Part shown: piece after piece, positions 9,799 through 18,557 of the stretch
How the letters are laid out: each line of letters begins with the position of its first letter
How positions within the stretch are numbered: the stretch's first letter is position 1
Assembly (NCBI GenBank): GCA_029747585.1
Contig: JAPEVF010000630.1
Location: 1 to 26,641 of the forward strand
DNA from: Pleurotus djamor
Lineage: Eukaryota > Basidiomycota > Agaricomycetes > Agaricales > Pleurotaceae
Length of the DNA stretch: 26,641 nucleotides
Direction: 5' to 3'
Translations under genes and position numbers: made by a program
The notes under the pieces: model-generated
What the model saw: the letters and a program-made list of their open reading frames with translations, nothing else
Databases searched by the model: none
What the model was told of the DNA's origin: nothing

Positions 9799-11391
9799 TT
9801 ATAGTGGGTAGAAACGACGATGGCCCCGAAATAGTTCAACAGACAGTTCCTCGTGGGCCTTGACAATGCTAAATTCGATAGCCGGAAGGTCAAGCCACGA
9901 GCGTTTGTCATTGATATACGAAACACGCTTGGACTCGTACTCAGTTTCGCTGACATCCACTCCTTCATCGAAATACTCCTGGTACTCGATTGATATCAAA
10001 TGAACGAAAATTTCATCGTTTTCGAGCGAGTCGGGCGCAAGACCGTCCAGGTAGAGCTGATACGCTCCTAAAAAGTCCAGATAAGCATTCCGTCGAGTGA
10101 TAGAAATCTTCTCCAGCGCCCACATTTGCTTTCCGATGGTATTGACCCAGAAGTGAGCCCCATTGCTAGGTAGATAACCAACAGTTATGGCCGTAAGCTT
10201 AGCTAGTGGGAGCTTGGCTAACGAAGTCTCAAGAGCGGTGTTGAGATCCACGTCATCGGGGTTCATCTCGAATGATGTCTCTAAGGCACGCTCCAGAGTG
10301 ACTGTATCATCCCGAGATGAGACACAGCAGCAGACCTCTACGCGAGGAGAGGGATCTGTGGTAAGGTCCATCGTCAAACCCGAACAGTAGTTGGTGGTGG
10401 ATCGAGAAGATGATGGAAGGTAGGGATCGAGGAGACGGATGCACTCGTCAAGGATAACTTGAGTTTGTGGCGTATTCAAGCGGCAAGTAACGCTGAGGAA
10501 GCACAGGGAAACGGCGAAGGATTTGAGTGCCCCGATCATGATGTCAGCATCGTCTGTCAAAGTCAAACGGGAGAGGTTGGGAAGCTTGATTTTGCAGGCA
10601 CTATCAATGGTCGGAAGCGGTAGGCAGTTGAAGAGGGTAAGAGCGTGGACACTCTTCAATCGTCCAGCGAGATCGAAGAACTCGTCATAGGATGAAAAAC
10701 GGGCCTGAGAGCCAAGGTACAGCTCGGTGAGGTTGGAAGAAAGGCCAGGCGAAGTCCACGAAATCCGTAGCCCCGAAAGAGTGAGTCGTTTGAGGAGCAG
10801 GGGGCGGCTGCCTTGAAATAAGGAAACGGGCAGAAAACTAGGTTCCTCTTGTGGCTCTCCGACATACAAGGTAAGGTCATGCAGATCGGGGGCAGCGTGA
10901 GTCAGGATTTCGAAGAACAGGGGTAGATCAGGCGTTGATAGACTGAGGCTGATGGTCCCAAATCGGTGACGTTGGGATAGGATGAGATCCAGCGAAGCTC
11001 GGGGAAGTGGTTTGTCAGCCAACTCGAACGGGATAAACCTCAGTGTAGCGTTCGCAGTGTGCGAAAGATGTTCGGCCAGACCATTTAAATCCGCTCCCTT
11101 TGCAGAAGTAGTCCAAAAGGAAGGAGTCGAGGAAATGACGTTGTACCAGCCCTTGCAAACGAGAGCGAGCCTTTGGAGATCTGCGGTGCTCAGGATGTTG
11201 AGTTCCACGCCACAGTCAGTCTTCACGTTGCGGCAGGCCATAAGCAAGATCTCGACGAAGATTTCGAGAGGAAGTTCTCTTTGGCCTCGCCCTAAGCCAA
11301 GGGTTTTACCGGTCGTAGACCCGTGTTGAACGAGAGACGCATGGTTCGGATCGGTGGGTTGATGTTCTTTGAGTAGGAGCAACGAAGTCAT
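9799..11391 (-). CDS. F-box protein (intronless), member of a divergent pair
   Basis: One uninterrupted frame encodes 530 aa from the ATG at 11391. After an unstructured N-terminus of about 36 residues comes an F-box: RELPLEIFVEILLMAC (about 37-52), an insertion, then LSTADLQRLALVCKGWYNVISSTPSFW (about 67-93), matching the usual LP-x-E-I / L-VCK-W pattern. The rest is a series of Leu-rich segments (for example LKRLTLSGLRISWTSPGLSSNLTELYLG) typical of the degenerate LRR-like halves of agaricomycete F-box proteins. F-box proteins link targets to Skp1/Cullin ubiquitin ligases; the target here is unknown. It is related to the gene at 12224-13684, sharing the RLALVCK-WY-V---TP--W box and the I-SWTSP-L motif, and transcribed away from it. 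Confidence 0.82.
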   Translation of the reverse strand: MTSLLLLKEHQPTDPNHASLVQHGSTTGKTLGLGRGQRELPLEIFVEILLMACRNVKTDCGVELNILSTADLQRLALVCKGWYNVISSTPSFWTTSAKGADLNGLAEHLSHTANATLRFIPFELADKPLPRASLDLILSQRHRFGTISLSLSTPDLPLFFEILTHAAPDLHDLTLYVGEPQEEPSFLPVSLFQGSRPLLLKRLTLSGLRISWTSPGLSSNLTELYLGSQARFSSYDEFFDLAGRLKSVHALTLFNCLPLPTIDSACKIKLPNLSRLTLTDDADIMIGALKSFAVSLCFLSVTCRLNTPQTQVILDECIRLLDPYLPSSSRSTTNYCSGLTMDLTTDPSPRVEVCCCVSSRDDTVTLERALETSFEMNPDDVDLNTALETSLAKLPLAKLTAITVGYLPSNGAHFWVNTIGKQMWALEKISITRRNAYLDFLGAYQLYLDGLAPDSLENDEIFVHLISIEYQEYFDEGVDVSETEYESKRVSYINDKRSWLDLPAIEFSIVKAHEELSVELFRGHRRFYPL

Positions 11392-12223
11392 TGAGAGAAT
11401 TTATAAGGATGTAGTTGCTAGGGTGCCACTCCTTGGAAGGGACTTCGTGGGTGGAATATGGAACATCGACATACTGAGACACATCGTACGCGTACGACGG
11501 ATTACGAGTAAGACACAGTTTCCATCTATGTCTTCTGGGACTTTCTATTGGCCTTCAAGGTCTCAGCTGAAGAGAAGAGAGCTTGAGAGACTTGAGACCT
11601 ACTCGCGATCCGCAGCAACATGGCGACAAATGTTTCATTTCTCGTCAACGATGGAAAAGGAGTCGTAGTTGGAGGTAAGTCGATTGGAGAAAGCGGAAAT
11701 ACCCGGCGGTCAGATAAGATAAGAAAACAACGGCGCTTGATTGGCACTTGGGTTTTTTTTCAACTTCACCGACAGGCTCCAGAATTGCTCCAGATATTGC
11801 AAAATATTTGTACGAAGTCCTCCCCAGTCTTAAGCTTCAAAGTAACACCAATATTCTACGGCTCAAGGCAACTGCAATACCTTCTGGAACTAGATGGCTT
11901 GCCTGACCCGCTGTCTCCTCATTCGGCTACCCGAACGATGTTGGGGATACTCCTCAATGTGACAAGTTCTTTCGTTTCTGTCTTTTTGTATTTTATGCCC
12001 TCATTGACCCTCAGATTCAGGACTTCAAGTGTGGTAGCACCAAGCAAGGCGATAACGACCTGTCAATGCGAGTGGCCTACGGGCATTGTCCACCTACCAG
12101 TACAATGGTCTCTCTCGAACTCATTGACCCCAAAATCTCCAGTGTGGCATCCGCGCGTGGATATTAAAGGTTCGCAACCAGTACATCATCGATCTTCTCA
12201 TCTCTTCCCCCAAATTCATCAAG
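11392..12223. promoter_or_regulatory. bidirectional upstream region between two F-box genes
   Basis: About 830 bp separate the start codons of the two divergent F-box genes, so both promoters must lie here. A plus-strand ORF (11620-12288) crosses most of it but is low in recognisable features, runs into the second gene out of frame, and is taken as chance. I see no clear TATA box. Confidence 0.45.
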
Positions 12224-13684
12224 ATGAAAACCCACTCGATGTCTCTCATCAACCCTATCATTCGTCGAGCCCACCATGCTCCGAATGAAGTACTCGTCAG
12301 ACTGTTCTTCGCTACCTGCTTGAACAACTACGGCCGGATTGACTACTCCGTCCTCCGGCGACTTGCCTTGGTTTGCAAGAAATGGTACCATGTCGCAACT
12401 GGAACACCCGAACTCTGGTCAGATCTTTCATCCTGCTCGGACGCTTCTATTCTAGCTTCTCGGATCTCTCGTACCTCTACCGCGCCCATCAAAATCGATC
12501 GTAACGCAGTGTCCGGCATACCGCTTCCCTCAACTTCGACACATATCATCTTCTCGGAAATCAGCCGCCTGAAGGTCCTCAACCTACCCCTCTTCGAAGT
12601 TAGCCTCGCGGAGAACATTGTCCAACTTAACGGTGCGGCTCCTCTCCTGGAATCCCTGGAGCTCTGCCTACCACTTGGTTCAACCGTGCAAGCTCTTGAT
12701 TCCACGGCCATCTTCGGCGGACATCGCCCTCCCAAACTCCATAGCCTCATGCTACGAGGCATCATGCTATCTTGGACATCTCCCTTGCTTATTGGCCTCA
12801 GCGAGCTCACGTTGGACTCTCAGATCAGACCGCCAACCTACGCCTACCTTTGCCAAGTGCTCTCCCAAATGCCCTCATTGAAGAGCCTCAACCTTCTCTA
12901 CTGCCTTCCCCTCAGCATTCCGACTTCTACGACTGGCATCACTTTACTCCTTCCCGACCTTTGTCAGCTCGTCCTCGGTGATGACATCGGGTCGATTATT
13001 GTCTTCATGACATGCTTGAAAGCCTCCCCCCATCACCTGCTCATTTTTGGGACTGCATCCATCGCACAAGTGCCCGCGCTGCTATATCAGTGTGGTCGTA
13101 TCCTTTCGGCGTTCAAGGACTCTCCGTTGTGTTTGTCACACCTCACGATTGACACTCCCTACTTGCTCTCGGGACCCACGCTGAGAGTCGATGGTTTATC
13201 CCGCAACGCGACCCTCCCTGGCATGCCCCTCCTCACCATTAATGTTGAACTCCCAAAGTCCATATCGATCACTGAGCTGGACTCCCTCGTTGAAGCAACC
13301 GTTCAAGAACTCCCGCTTGAGAACGTCGAGCGTCTACGGTTGTTTTACACAGTGATCGATTTGTCCAGGTTCTGGCTTGGGATCGTGGCGCTCAAGGCGA
13401 AGAATATCAAGGTTTTGGAACTGAATGCAACGACCATGCTTGCATTCGCAGAACCGTACTCCTTTGAGTTGACCCGTAGGCGATCTCTGGGAGCCGTCGA
13501 TGACAAGCCTCTGCCTTACGAAACCCTCCGCGCAATCTTCTGGGAGACTGATCACGACATTATCACGACCGTGCTTGCGCAATCGCGCCTCCAAGACATC
13601 GACAACCTTCGTAACAATCTAGGTCTGGCTCCCTTACACACCGAAATGGTCTCTTACTTCGAAGGTGCAACGGAGAGCATTTAA
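12224..13684 (+). CDS. F-box protein (intronless), paralog of the 9799-11391 gene
   Basis: A single exon of 486 aa. The F-box is N-terminal: HHAPNEVLVRLFFATC (about 17-32) and YSVLRRLALVCKKWYHVATGTPELW (about 41-65). It lacks the Leu of the canonical LP-x-E start (APNE instead) but keeps the VCK-W core. The remainder alternates Leu-rich strands and helices (LHSLMLRGIMLSWTSPLL, LSELTLDSQI, LKSLNLLYCLPL) that line up with the same motifs in the divergent neighbour. The N-terminus is shorter than the neighbour's. The predicted role is substrate recognition for an SCF-type ubiquitin ligase, inferred from the family. Several ORFs on the opposite strand are shadows. The ATG at 12224 is the first in frame and lies close to the F-box; the next in-frame Met is residue 6. 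Confidence 0.8.
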   Translation: MKTHSMSLINPIIRRAHHAPNEVLVRLFFATCLNNYGRIDYSVLRRLALVCKKWYHVATGTPELWSDLSSCSDASILASRISRTSTAPIKIDRNAVSGIPLPSTSTHIIFSEISRLKVLNLPLFEVSLAENIVQLNGAAPLLESLELCLPLGSTVQALDSTAIFGGHRPPKLHSLMLRGIMLSWTSPLLIGLSELTLDSQIRPPTYAYLCQVLSQMPSLKSLNLLYCLPLSIPTSTTGITLLLPDLCQLVLGDDIGSIIVFMTCLKASPHHLLIFGTASIAQVPALLYQCGRILSAFKDSPLCLSHLTIDTPYLLSGPTLRVDGLSRNATLPGMPLLTINVELPKSISITELDSLVEATVQELPLENVERLRLFYTVIDLSRFWLGIVALKAKNIKVLELNATTMLAFAEPYSFELTRRRSLGAVDDKPLPYETLRAIFWETDHDIITTVLAQSRLQDIDNLRNNLGLAPLHTEMVSYFEGATESI

Positions 13685-14423
13685 CTGGGTGGATTGGTTG
13701 CTGCTTTTGTATTCTTTTGACATTTGGTTCAGGTTCTCTTGGTTACGACTCTACACGCTCAGCATGCCCCCTTACGCCCTATGTCTATGTAACTATGATA
13801 TTATGAATATGCACTGTATGAATATGACTCAACCATACGAGCCACGGAACAACAGAGGTCACAGGGCACGATAGGTCGTAGGTGAAGTGAAAGATACAGA
13901 GACTGTGCATTGAACAGGATCAACATGGCCGCGATCACGCTGAGACTAGGGGGCGAATTCAAGTATATTACCCGCTGAATAAAGATGTCACCTCATATTT
14001 TGGCGTTCGGATTGACGATTCGACGAAGCAGCAAAGTGATAAAGTGCCAAAGATGAAAGCGATGTCGGTGAAACTGCGTGAGCCAGAGTTCACGATCATG
14101 ACTTACGCCCTAGAGCATTGCGAGATAATGAAACGCTATGCTGCTTGAGTAGTACTCACTTCGAGCATAAAACCAAAGCTTCGCCATTGTTGAAAAATAT
14201 GAGCAGATAACCGTCCGAGGTGGAAGAAAAGGCGTAAGGATGTGGCGAAGTTGAGTGAGCACTAATGAGTGGCAAGAAGCCCATTGAACTTTAGGGAATC
14301 AGCTCCAGGCGATCGGAACATGTACCAAAGCTTTTGGTTCACCTCCAAGTGAGATTCTACGTCAAAGAAGTGTGTAGTCATTTTTATGGTGTTTACTCGA
14401 CTCTAGGGTGAAAAACAAAAGAA
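13685..14423. other. intergenic
   Basis: 3' flank of the F-box gene and downstream flank of the tRNA. The longest readings are under 70 codons and show nothing recognisable. Confidence 0.4.
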
Positions 14424-14536
14424 TGACAAGAGGGGGATTCGAACCCCCGCCTCCATTCGGAGATGAGAAACCCGCACCGAAGCAGGCAAGCTTGAAAGCT
14501 TGAGTCACACGCCATAGACCGCTCGGCCATCTTGCC
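14424..14536 (-). tRNA. tRNA-Leu(CAA) with a 29-nt intron
   Basis: Read on the minus strand from 14536: the acceptor GGCAAGA pairs with TCTTGTC (one G-T), with discriminator A at 14424. The D-arm TGGCCGAGCGGTCTATGGC is that of a class II tRNA. The anticodon loop starts CTCAAG (anticodon CAA), the long variable arm is TCTCC-GAAT-GGAGG, and the T-arm is GGGGG-TTCGAAT-CCCCC. An intron at about 14470-14498 follows position 37. It contains CTTG, which can pair with the anticodon CAAG, as in eukaryotic pre-tRNA. The mature length is about 84 nt. The discriminator A and CAA argue for Leu(UUG) rather than Ser. T-runs just downstream (TTCTTTTGTTTTT) fit a Pol III terminator. One T-T mismatch lies in the middle of the anticodon stem (29-41). 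Confidence 0.88.
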
Positions 14537-14620
14537 CGTTGACAAACAGCCGACCTCCACCCACGCTAGGGGCTCCACAACTCGAATTTCCTAGAAAGGA
14601 AGCCATTGAGGCAACGACCG

Positions 14621-14642
14621 CATCCTTGGACCATCCTTGGAC
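14621..14642. repeat. 11-bp tandem duplication just before a start codon
   Basis: CATCCTTGGAC occurs twice in tandem, ending 10 nt before the ATG at 14653. It therefore lies in the 5' leader of the third F-box gene. Confidence 0.85.
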
Positions 14643-14652
14643 CATAACCACA

Positions 14653-16170
14653 ATGACTGTAAGTTCAACTCAAGCTTAATCTTTCTTCGTTCATCTATAC
14701 ATACTCCCTAGGAAGGAACTCAGCAATCCGATCCGCACACTACTCCGACTCGCGACTTTTCTTTGTTTCCACAAACAAAGAGCGAATGTCCAATTTTCTC
14801 TTTGCCAACCGAGCTTACCTGCAGGATATTCCTATTCTCCAAAGAAAACTCAAGCCACAGCTCTCAGCACGCGGTCGCAAAATGGCTTACCGTAGCCTGG
14901 GTATGCCATCGTTGGCGGGATATCGCTCTGAACTGCGCTGAATTGTGGTGTCATATCGACATGTCCCTCCCTGTCGAGCAGATTTCGTATTTGCTAGAAC
15001 GATCACGGCATGCGCCTTTGAAAATCATATCTATCCCCCGAGGACACGGGCGCACAGAGTATCAAGATAACGCCAGCATCATCATGACTCATATCAAAAG
15101 GATAGAATCATTGCGATTGCACGCAGATTCACCAGAGGTCCATCGAATCCTCCGACTGAACCCCCACGTCCACGCTGTTTCACTCCAGTCCTTACACTTA
15201 CAATGCCCCTTGCCCGACGAGGCCTCATCTCGTCTGCCTCGGTCGCTTTTCATGAGAAACTTTCCGAATCTTCGTCAGCTTTACATTCATGGCTTTGCCC
15301 TTTCCGCCCCACTTCCCCCTTTCCCTCGGCTCTCATCTCTTGACATCATATCGACAAAAAAATGGCTCCGCGCTTCCACTTTCGGTCCTCCTAACGTCTC
15401 TGCGCAACAATGCTCAAGTTTCCCAGCTACGCCTAGAGGGAATTTTTACCACAACCTCTGACACTGACGCCTCCAAGGTGTTCCTACCTCAACTCTCCAG
15501 ATTCAACTACACCCTCTTGGATACAGTCGAGCACCGGCACCCCTCGATCCTCCGATATCTCTCCATCCCCAGTCGAGCAAAAGTGGCCATCTACCTCTCC
15601 GTTGTGCCCAACATCTCAATAATCCTACCCTATATACAGGACAGGGATATCCATGACATTGATGATGTCTCTGTCACGGTATCCTCAAAGCGCGTTGAAC
15701 TGGACATTCGGTCTCTAACCGGCCAGTCCCTGTTGCTCATCGAACTAGACGTCTCCGACCCAATATCAAGCGCTTCGACCGCGGAGATAATTGAATCAAT
15801 CTCCTCACTTCCTATCAGCACATCTTCCTCTCTTTCATTGAGCGTCTCAAACGCCCAGCTCAACTCACCATCTTTCTCATGCTTGCTGGACAAGCTCGTC
15901 CATCTCAAGACATTATGCTTCCGCAACGCAAAAGAGTCCGTTTTCGTATCATTACTGAGCGTTGACCTCCCCGAACTTGTTTCGCTCTCTCTCGCTCGCT
16001 GTGAACTCGTCTCATCCCATGCTTTGGAGCTACTGAAGCAGTGGCTCAAACAGCGTTCGGACCAGGGCTGCCCCTTGAGCAGTCTCATCCTCGTTGGTAC
16101 CAAGGTCTCAGAAGACGATCTCCGGGAGATGGAAGACTTCACATCTATAACTTACTTAGACCGCAGATAG
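14653..16170 (+). pseudogene. F-box protein gene with a one-base frame disturbance
   Basis: A 6-nt first exon (ATGACT, 14653-14658) is followed by a 53-nt intron (GTAAGT...CCCTAG, 14659-14711) and then the main exon. The frame encodes a clear F-box: IFSLPTELTCRIFLFS (about 30-45) and LTVAWVCHRWRDIALNCAELW. This is followed by the family's LLERSRHAPLKI segment and Leu-rich repeats. It stops at 15461 after about 251 codons. A second frame, open from 15289 to 16170, continues the Leu-rich half (SLRNNAQVSQLRLEG, LPELVSLSLARCEL, LSSLILVGTKVS). The two meet at a run of seven A's (15356-15362). Ignoring one base there gives a continuous 487-codon protein, a normal length for the family. It could be a real mutation, allele-specific, or an assembly error. 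Confidence 0.7.
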
Positions 16171-17323
16171 TGCAGCCTCTTTGGTTGATTTTCTGAGTAA
16201 ACTGTGGGTCCCGCTTTTTCTCCGGGCGCCGACCACTACTCACTCGCTCTTGCCTAATTGCCCATTTAAACTGTAATTTGTCCTCAGTGCTCACGTTCAC
16301 CCTGATACACACTATATGTCCTTTGGTAATGATAATACTGAGAGCGTACCTCCCTCCGTCGTATAGTCCTAGGGACGTTATCGTGAAATAACCAGTGTCT
16401 CGCCCGAAAATTCCGGTGTACCCGATTTCTCTCACACGTTCTTCTTTCCGCACTCGACGTTCCACGTTTCACATCCACCCAATCTCAAAGCTCCACTCGG
16501 GTACCTGTCGACGTTCTACGGTCAACGTCCAGAATTCTTGCGAGAGCCTTGGTCACCCTGACCGAAGAACACCGCAATTACTGAAGTAACGACACTCTAC
16601 TGTAAGAGGTCTTCTCGAATCATGAAAGGTTGGACTTTTACCCCGGTCATTTTGCTACGTCATTGGTGGCAATCTTGGTTCCGATAATCATATGAACGAT
16701 GACTGAGAGTCCCGCTCGGGGGCTACCTTCTGTGGACGACCGGCGCTAGCTCAAAGCTCAAGAAGCATCGTGGCAAACTTACTTCTTGGTTGAGCTGATA
16801 CGGCACAGACACAATTCCGGCCCCAATTGCCGCCACCTTGTCTTCCCACCTCATGCTTAGGTGCTTCAGAACTCGTCACCAATCCTGTGCTTGGCTGAAC
16901 CGAGCAAATTTGACATTGGGATAAGAGTCCCTTTTACAACAGTCACCGGTTCCGATTCTGTGGACAGCCATGAAACGTTGGGCGCCCGTCTCGTCCGCTC
17001 AGGGACCATCCTGGTTTGACCAATTCTAAGGGAACGCCCATCAAACCGTGGACGTCCTTCGCTGATTTCGCTTATCTAGGGTTCACACCCGACATCCATC
17101 CCTGTCAATCACCCTATACACCGTCCGTCTTTGATGAGGGCCGATTACACATCCAAACGTACTCGAGGAAATTGCTTTCTTGAACCTGGTAGTCGAGAAA
17201 CACCCTCTGTTGTCAAGAGGAGACAGCAAATTCCGGGTGCCCCGGATTTCTTCTGTCTTCGTGCTATAAAAGGGAGCTCGTCGTGCCAGAGGTAAACCAG
17301 AAATCCACCACATACTTGCTACA
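16171..17323. other. intergenic, upstream region of the terpene synthase
   Basis: No gene recognised. Short ORFs on both strands lack domains or exon support. The right end carries the terpene synthase core promoter. Confidence 0.45.
17265..17272 (+). promoter_or_regulatory. TATA box of the terpene synthase gene
   Basis: TATAAAAG lies 59 nt before the ATG at 17324 and is a near-perfect TATA element. It implies a short leader of roughly 25-35 nt and a regulated, inducible type of promoter. Confidence 0.6.
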
Positions 17324-18482
17324 ATGTGCTCACCAGTTGTCACAGTCACCCTACCCAACTTCCTCGCTTACTGCCCCACGAAACCCGAGACCAACAAACA
17401 CTACCACGACGTTCGCACGTCGTCCTTAGCCTCCATCAGAAGCTTCAACCTCTTCACCGACGCTCGTCAGGCTAAATTCGAGCGAAACGACTTCGAATAC
17501 TTCACTGCCATCGCCCATCCCTACGCAAACGCCGAAGGCTTACGACTGTGCTCCGACAACATCAATCTTCTCTACGTCAACGACACCATTACCGATCACC
17601 AAGGATTCAAAGACTCACAAGCTACATGCGCCGTTTTGTGGAGCACATTCAACAATCCTACCGATCATGACGGGTCAAATTATGCACAGTTCGTCGCAGA
17701 GTACGTTCATCTACCGTTCCCTCCTCTATTCCATTGGCTCAAGCACCTCGTCCTATGTAGCTTTGCGCTCCGTTACAAGGCGGCATCCGGTCCTGAGTCT
17801 TGGAAACGGTTTAGGACCCACGTTGGGTCGTACTTGAAGACGATGAAAACCGAGGTAGAAGGAAGAGAAGCACACCATACTCTCAGTGTCAAAGAGTATC
17901 TCGTCCAACGTCGCTACAACTCGGCTACCATGCAGTGCTTCGATATGGTCGAACTGGGACTTGGTATTGACCTGCCCCCCTTTGTCTACGAGGACAAGCA
18001 CTTCCTAACCGCCTATCACGCTGCGGTAGACATGGTTTGGCTTGGAAATGTACGTGTTTCATTCCAGGTGCCGACAAAAAATCGAGTTCTGACCGCCCAC
18101 GTACCTCAGGATATTTGCTCATATCGCATGGAGAGAAACCTCGGCCACGCTGAGCATAACGTCATCACGGTGTACATGAAGGAGTTGGACCTGAATATCC
18201 AGGCAGCATTTGATCATGGCGGTGACGAATTCAAGAAACTCTGGATGTTGTTCCAGTCCGCTCGCAGCACTTTGCCTTCGTTCGGCCCTGAACTTGATGT
18301 TGACGTTCGCCGCTTTCTGGACGCCTGCCTGGAATGGGTTATTGGGATGATTCAGTACGTGTAACACCCAGCATCAAAGATGATATTTACTAACCAACCT
18401 CCGTAGCTGGAACTACGAAACCCCTCGGTATTTTGGCGACCAACGTGAAGTTGTTAGGCTGACCAACACACTCACCCTCTAA
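17324..18482 (+). CDS. class I sesquiterpene synthase (terpene cyclase)
   Basis: Four exons, 17324-17700, 17761-18049, 18110-18354 and 18407-18482, give 328 aa. The first two introns are 60 nt each, stop-free and in frame; the third is 52 nt with a TTTACTAAC branch site. Splicing the second creates the metal-binding NSE motif exactly: N222-D223-x-x-S226-x-x-x-E230 (NDICSYRME). Splicing the third adds the C-terminal RY pair (WNYETPRYFG, R311-Y312). An Arg 46 residues before N222 (R176 in VQRRY) fits the pyrophosphate sensor. The aspartate-rich motif is NLLYVNDTITDHQG: D87-T-I-T-D91, so the usual second Asp/Glu is Thr. Family members cyclise farnesyl diphosphate with Mg2+ in the cytosol. The product cannot be read from sequence. 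A TATA box precedes it, and no tailoring gene is adjacent. Confidence 0.9.
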
Positions 18483-18557
18483 CACAATCCTTATGAGCAA
18501 CGTAGACACAATACCCCAACCATTGTATAGAACAGAGTAAATTGGGTAGACAACTTT

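Noticed and set aside
11620..12288. 222-codon plus-strand ORF between the F-box genes
   Set aside because: No domain or family feature; it overlaps the start of the second F-box gene out of frame and fills a promoter region.
12343..12810. 155-codon minus-strand ORF
   Set aside because: Antisense shadow of the second F-box gene.
15356..15362. Programmed -1 ribosomal frameshift on A AAA AAA
   Set aside because: A -1 shift leads to the third frame, not the frame of the downstream half; a +1 change is needed.
15630..16142. 170-codon minus-strand ORF
   Set aside because: Antisense shadow of the Ser/Leu-rich half of the third F-box gene.
17324..18364. Terpene synthase as an intronless 346-aa protein
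   Set aside because: This reading loses the NSE asparagine and the RY terminus, both restored by consensus introns.
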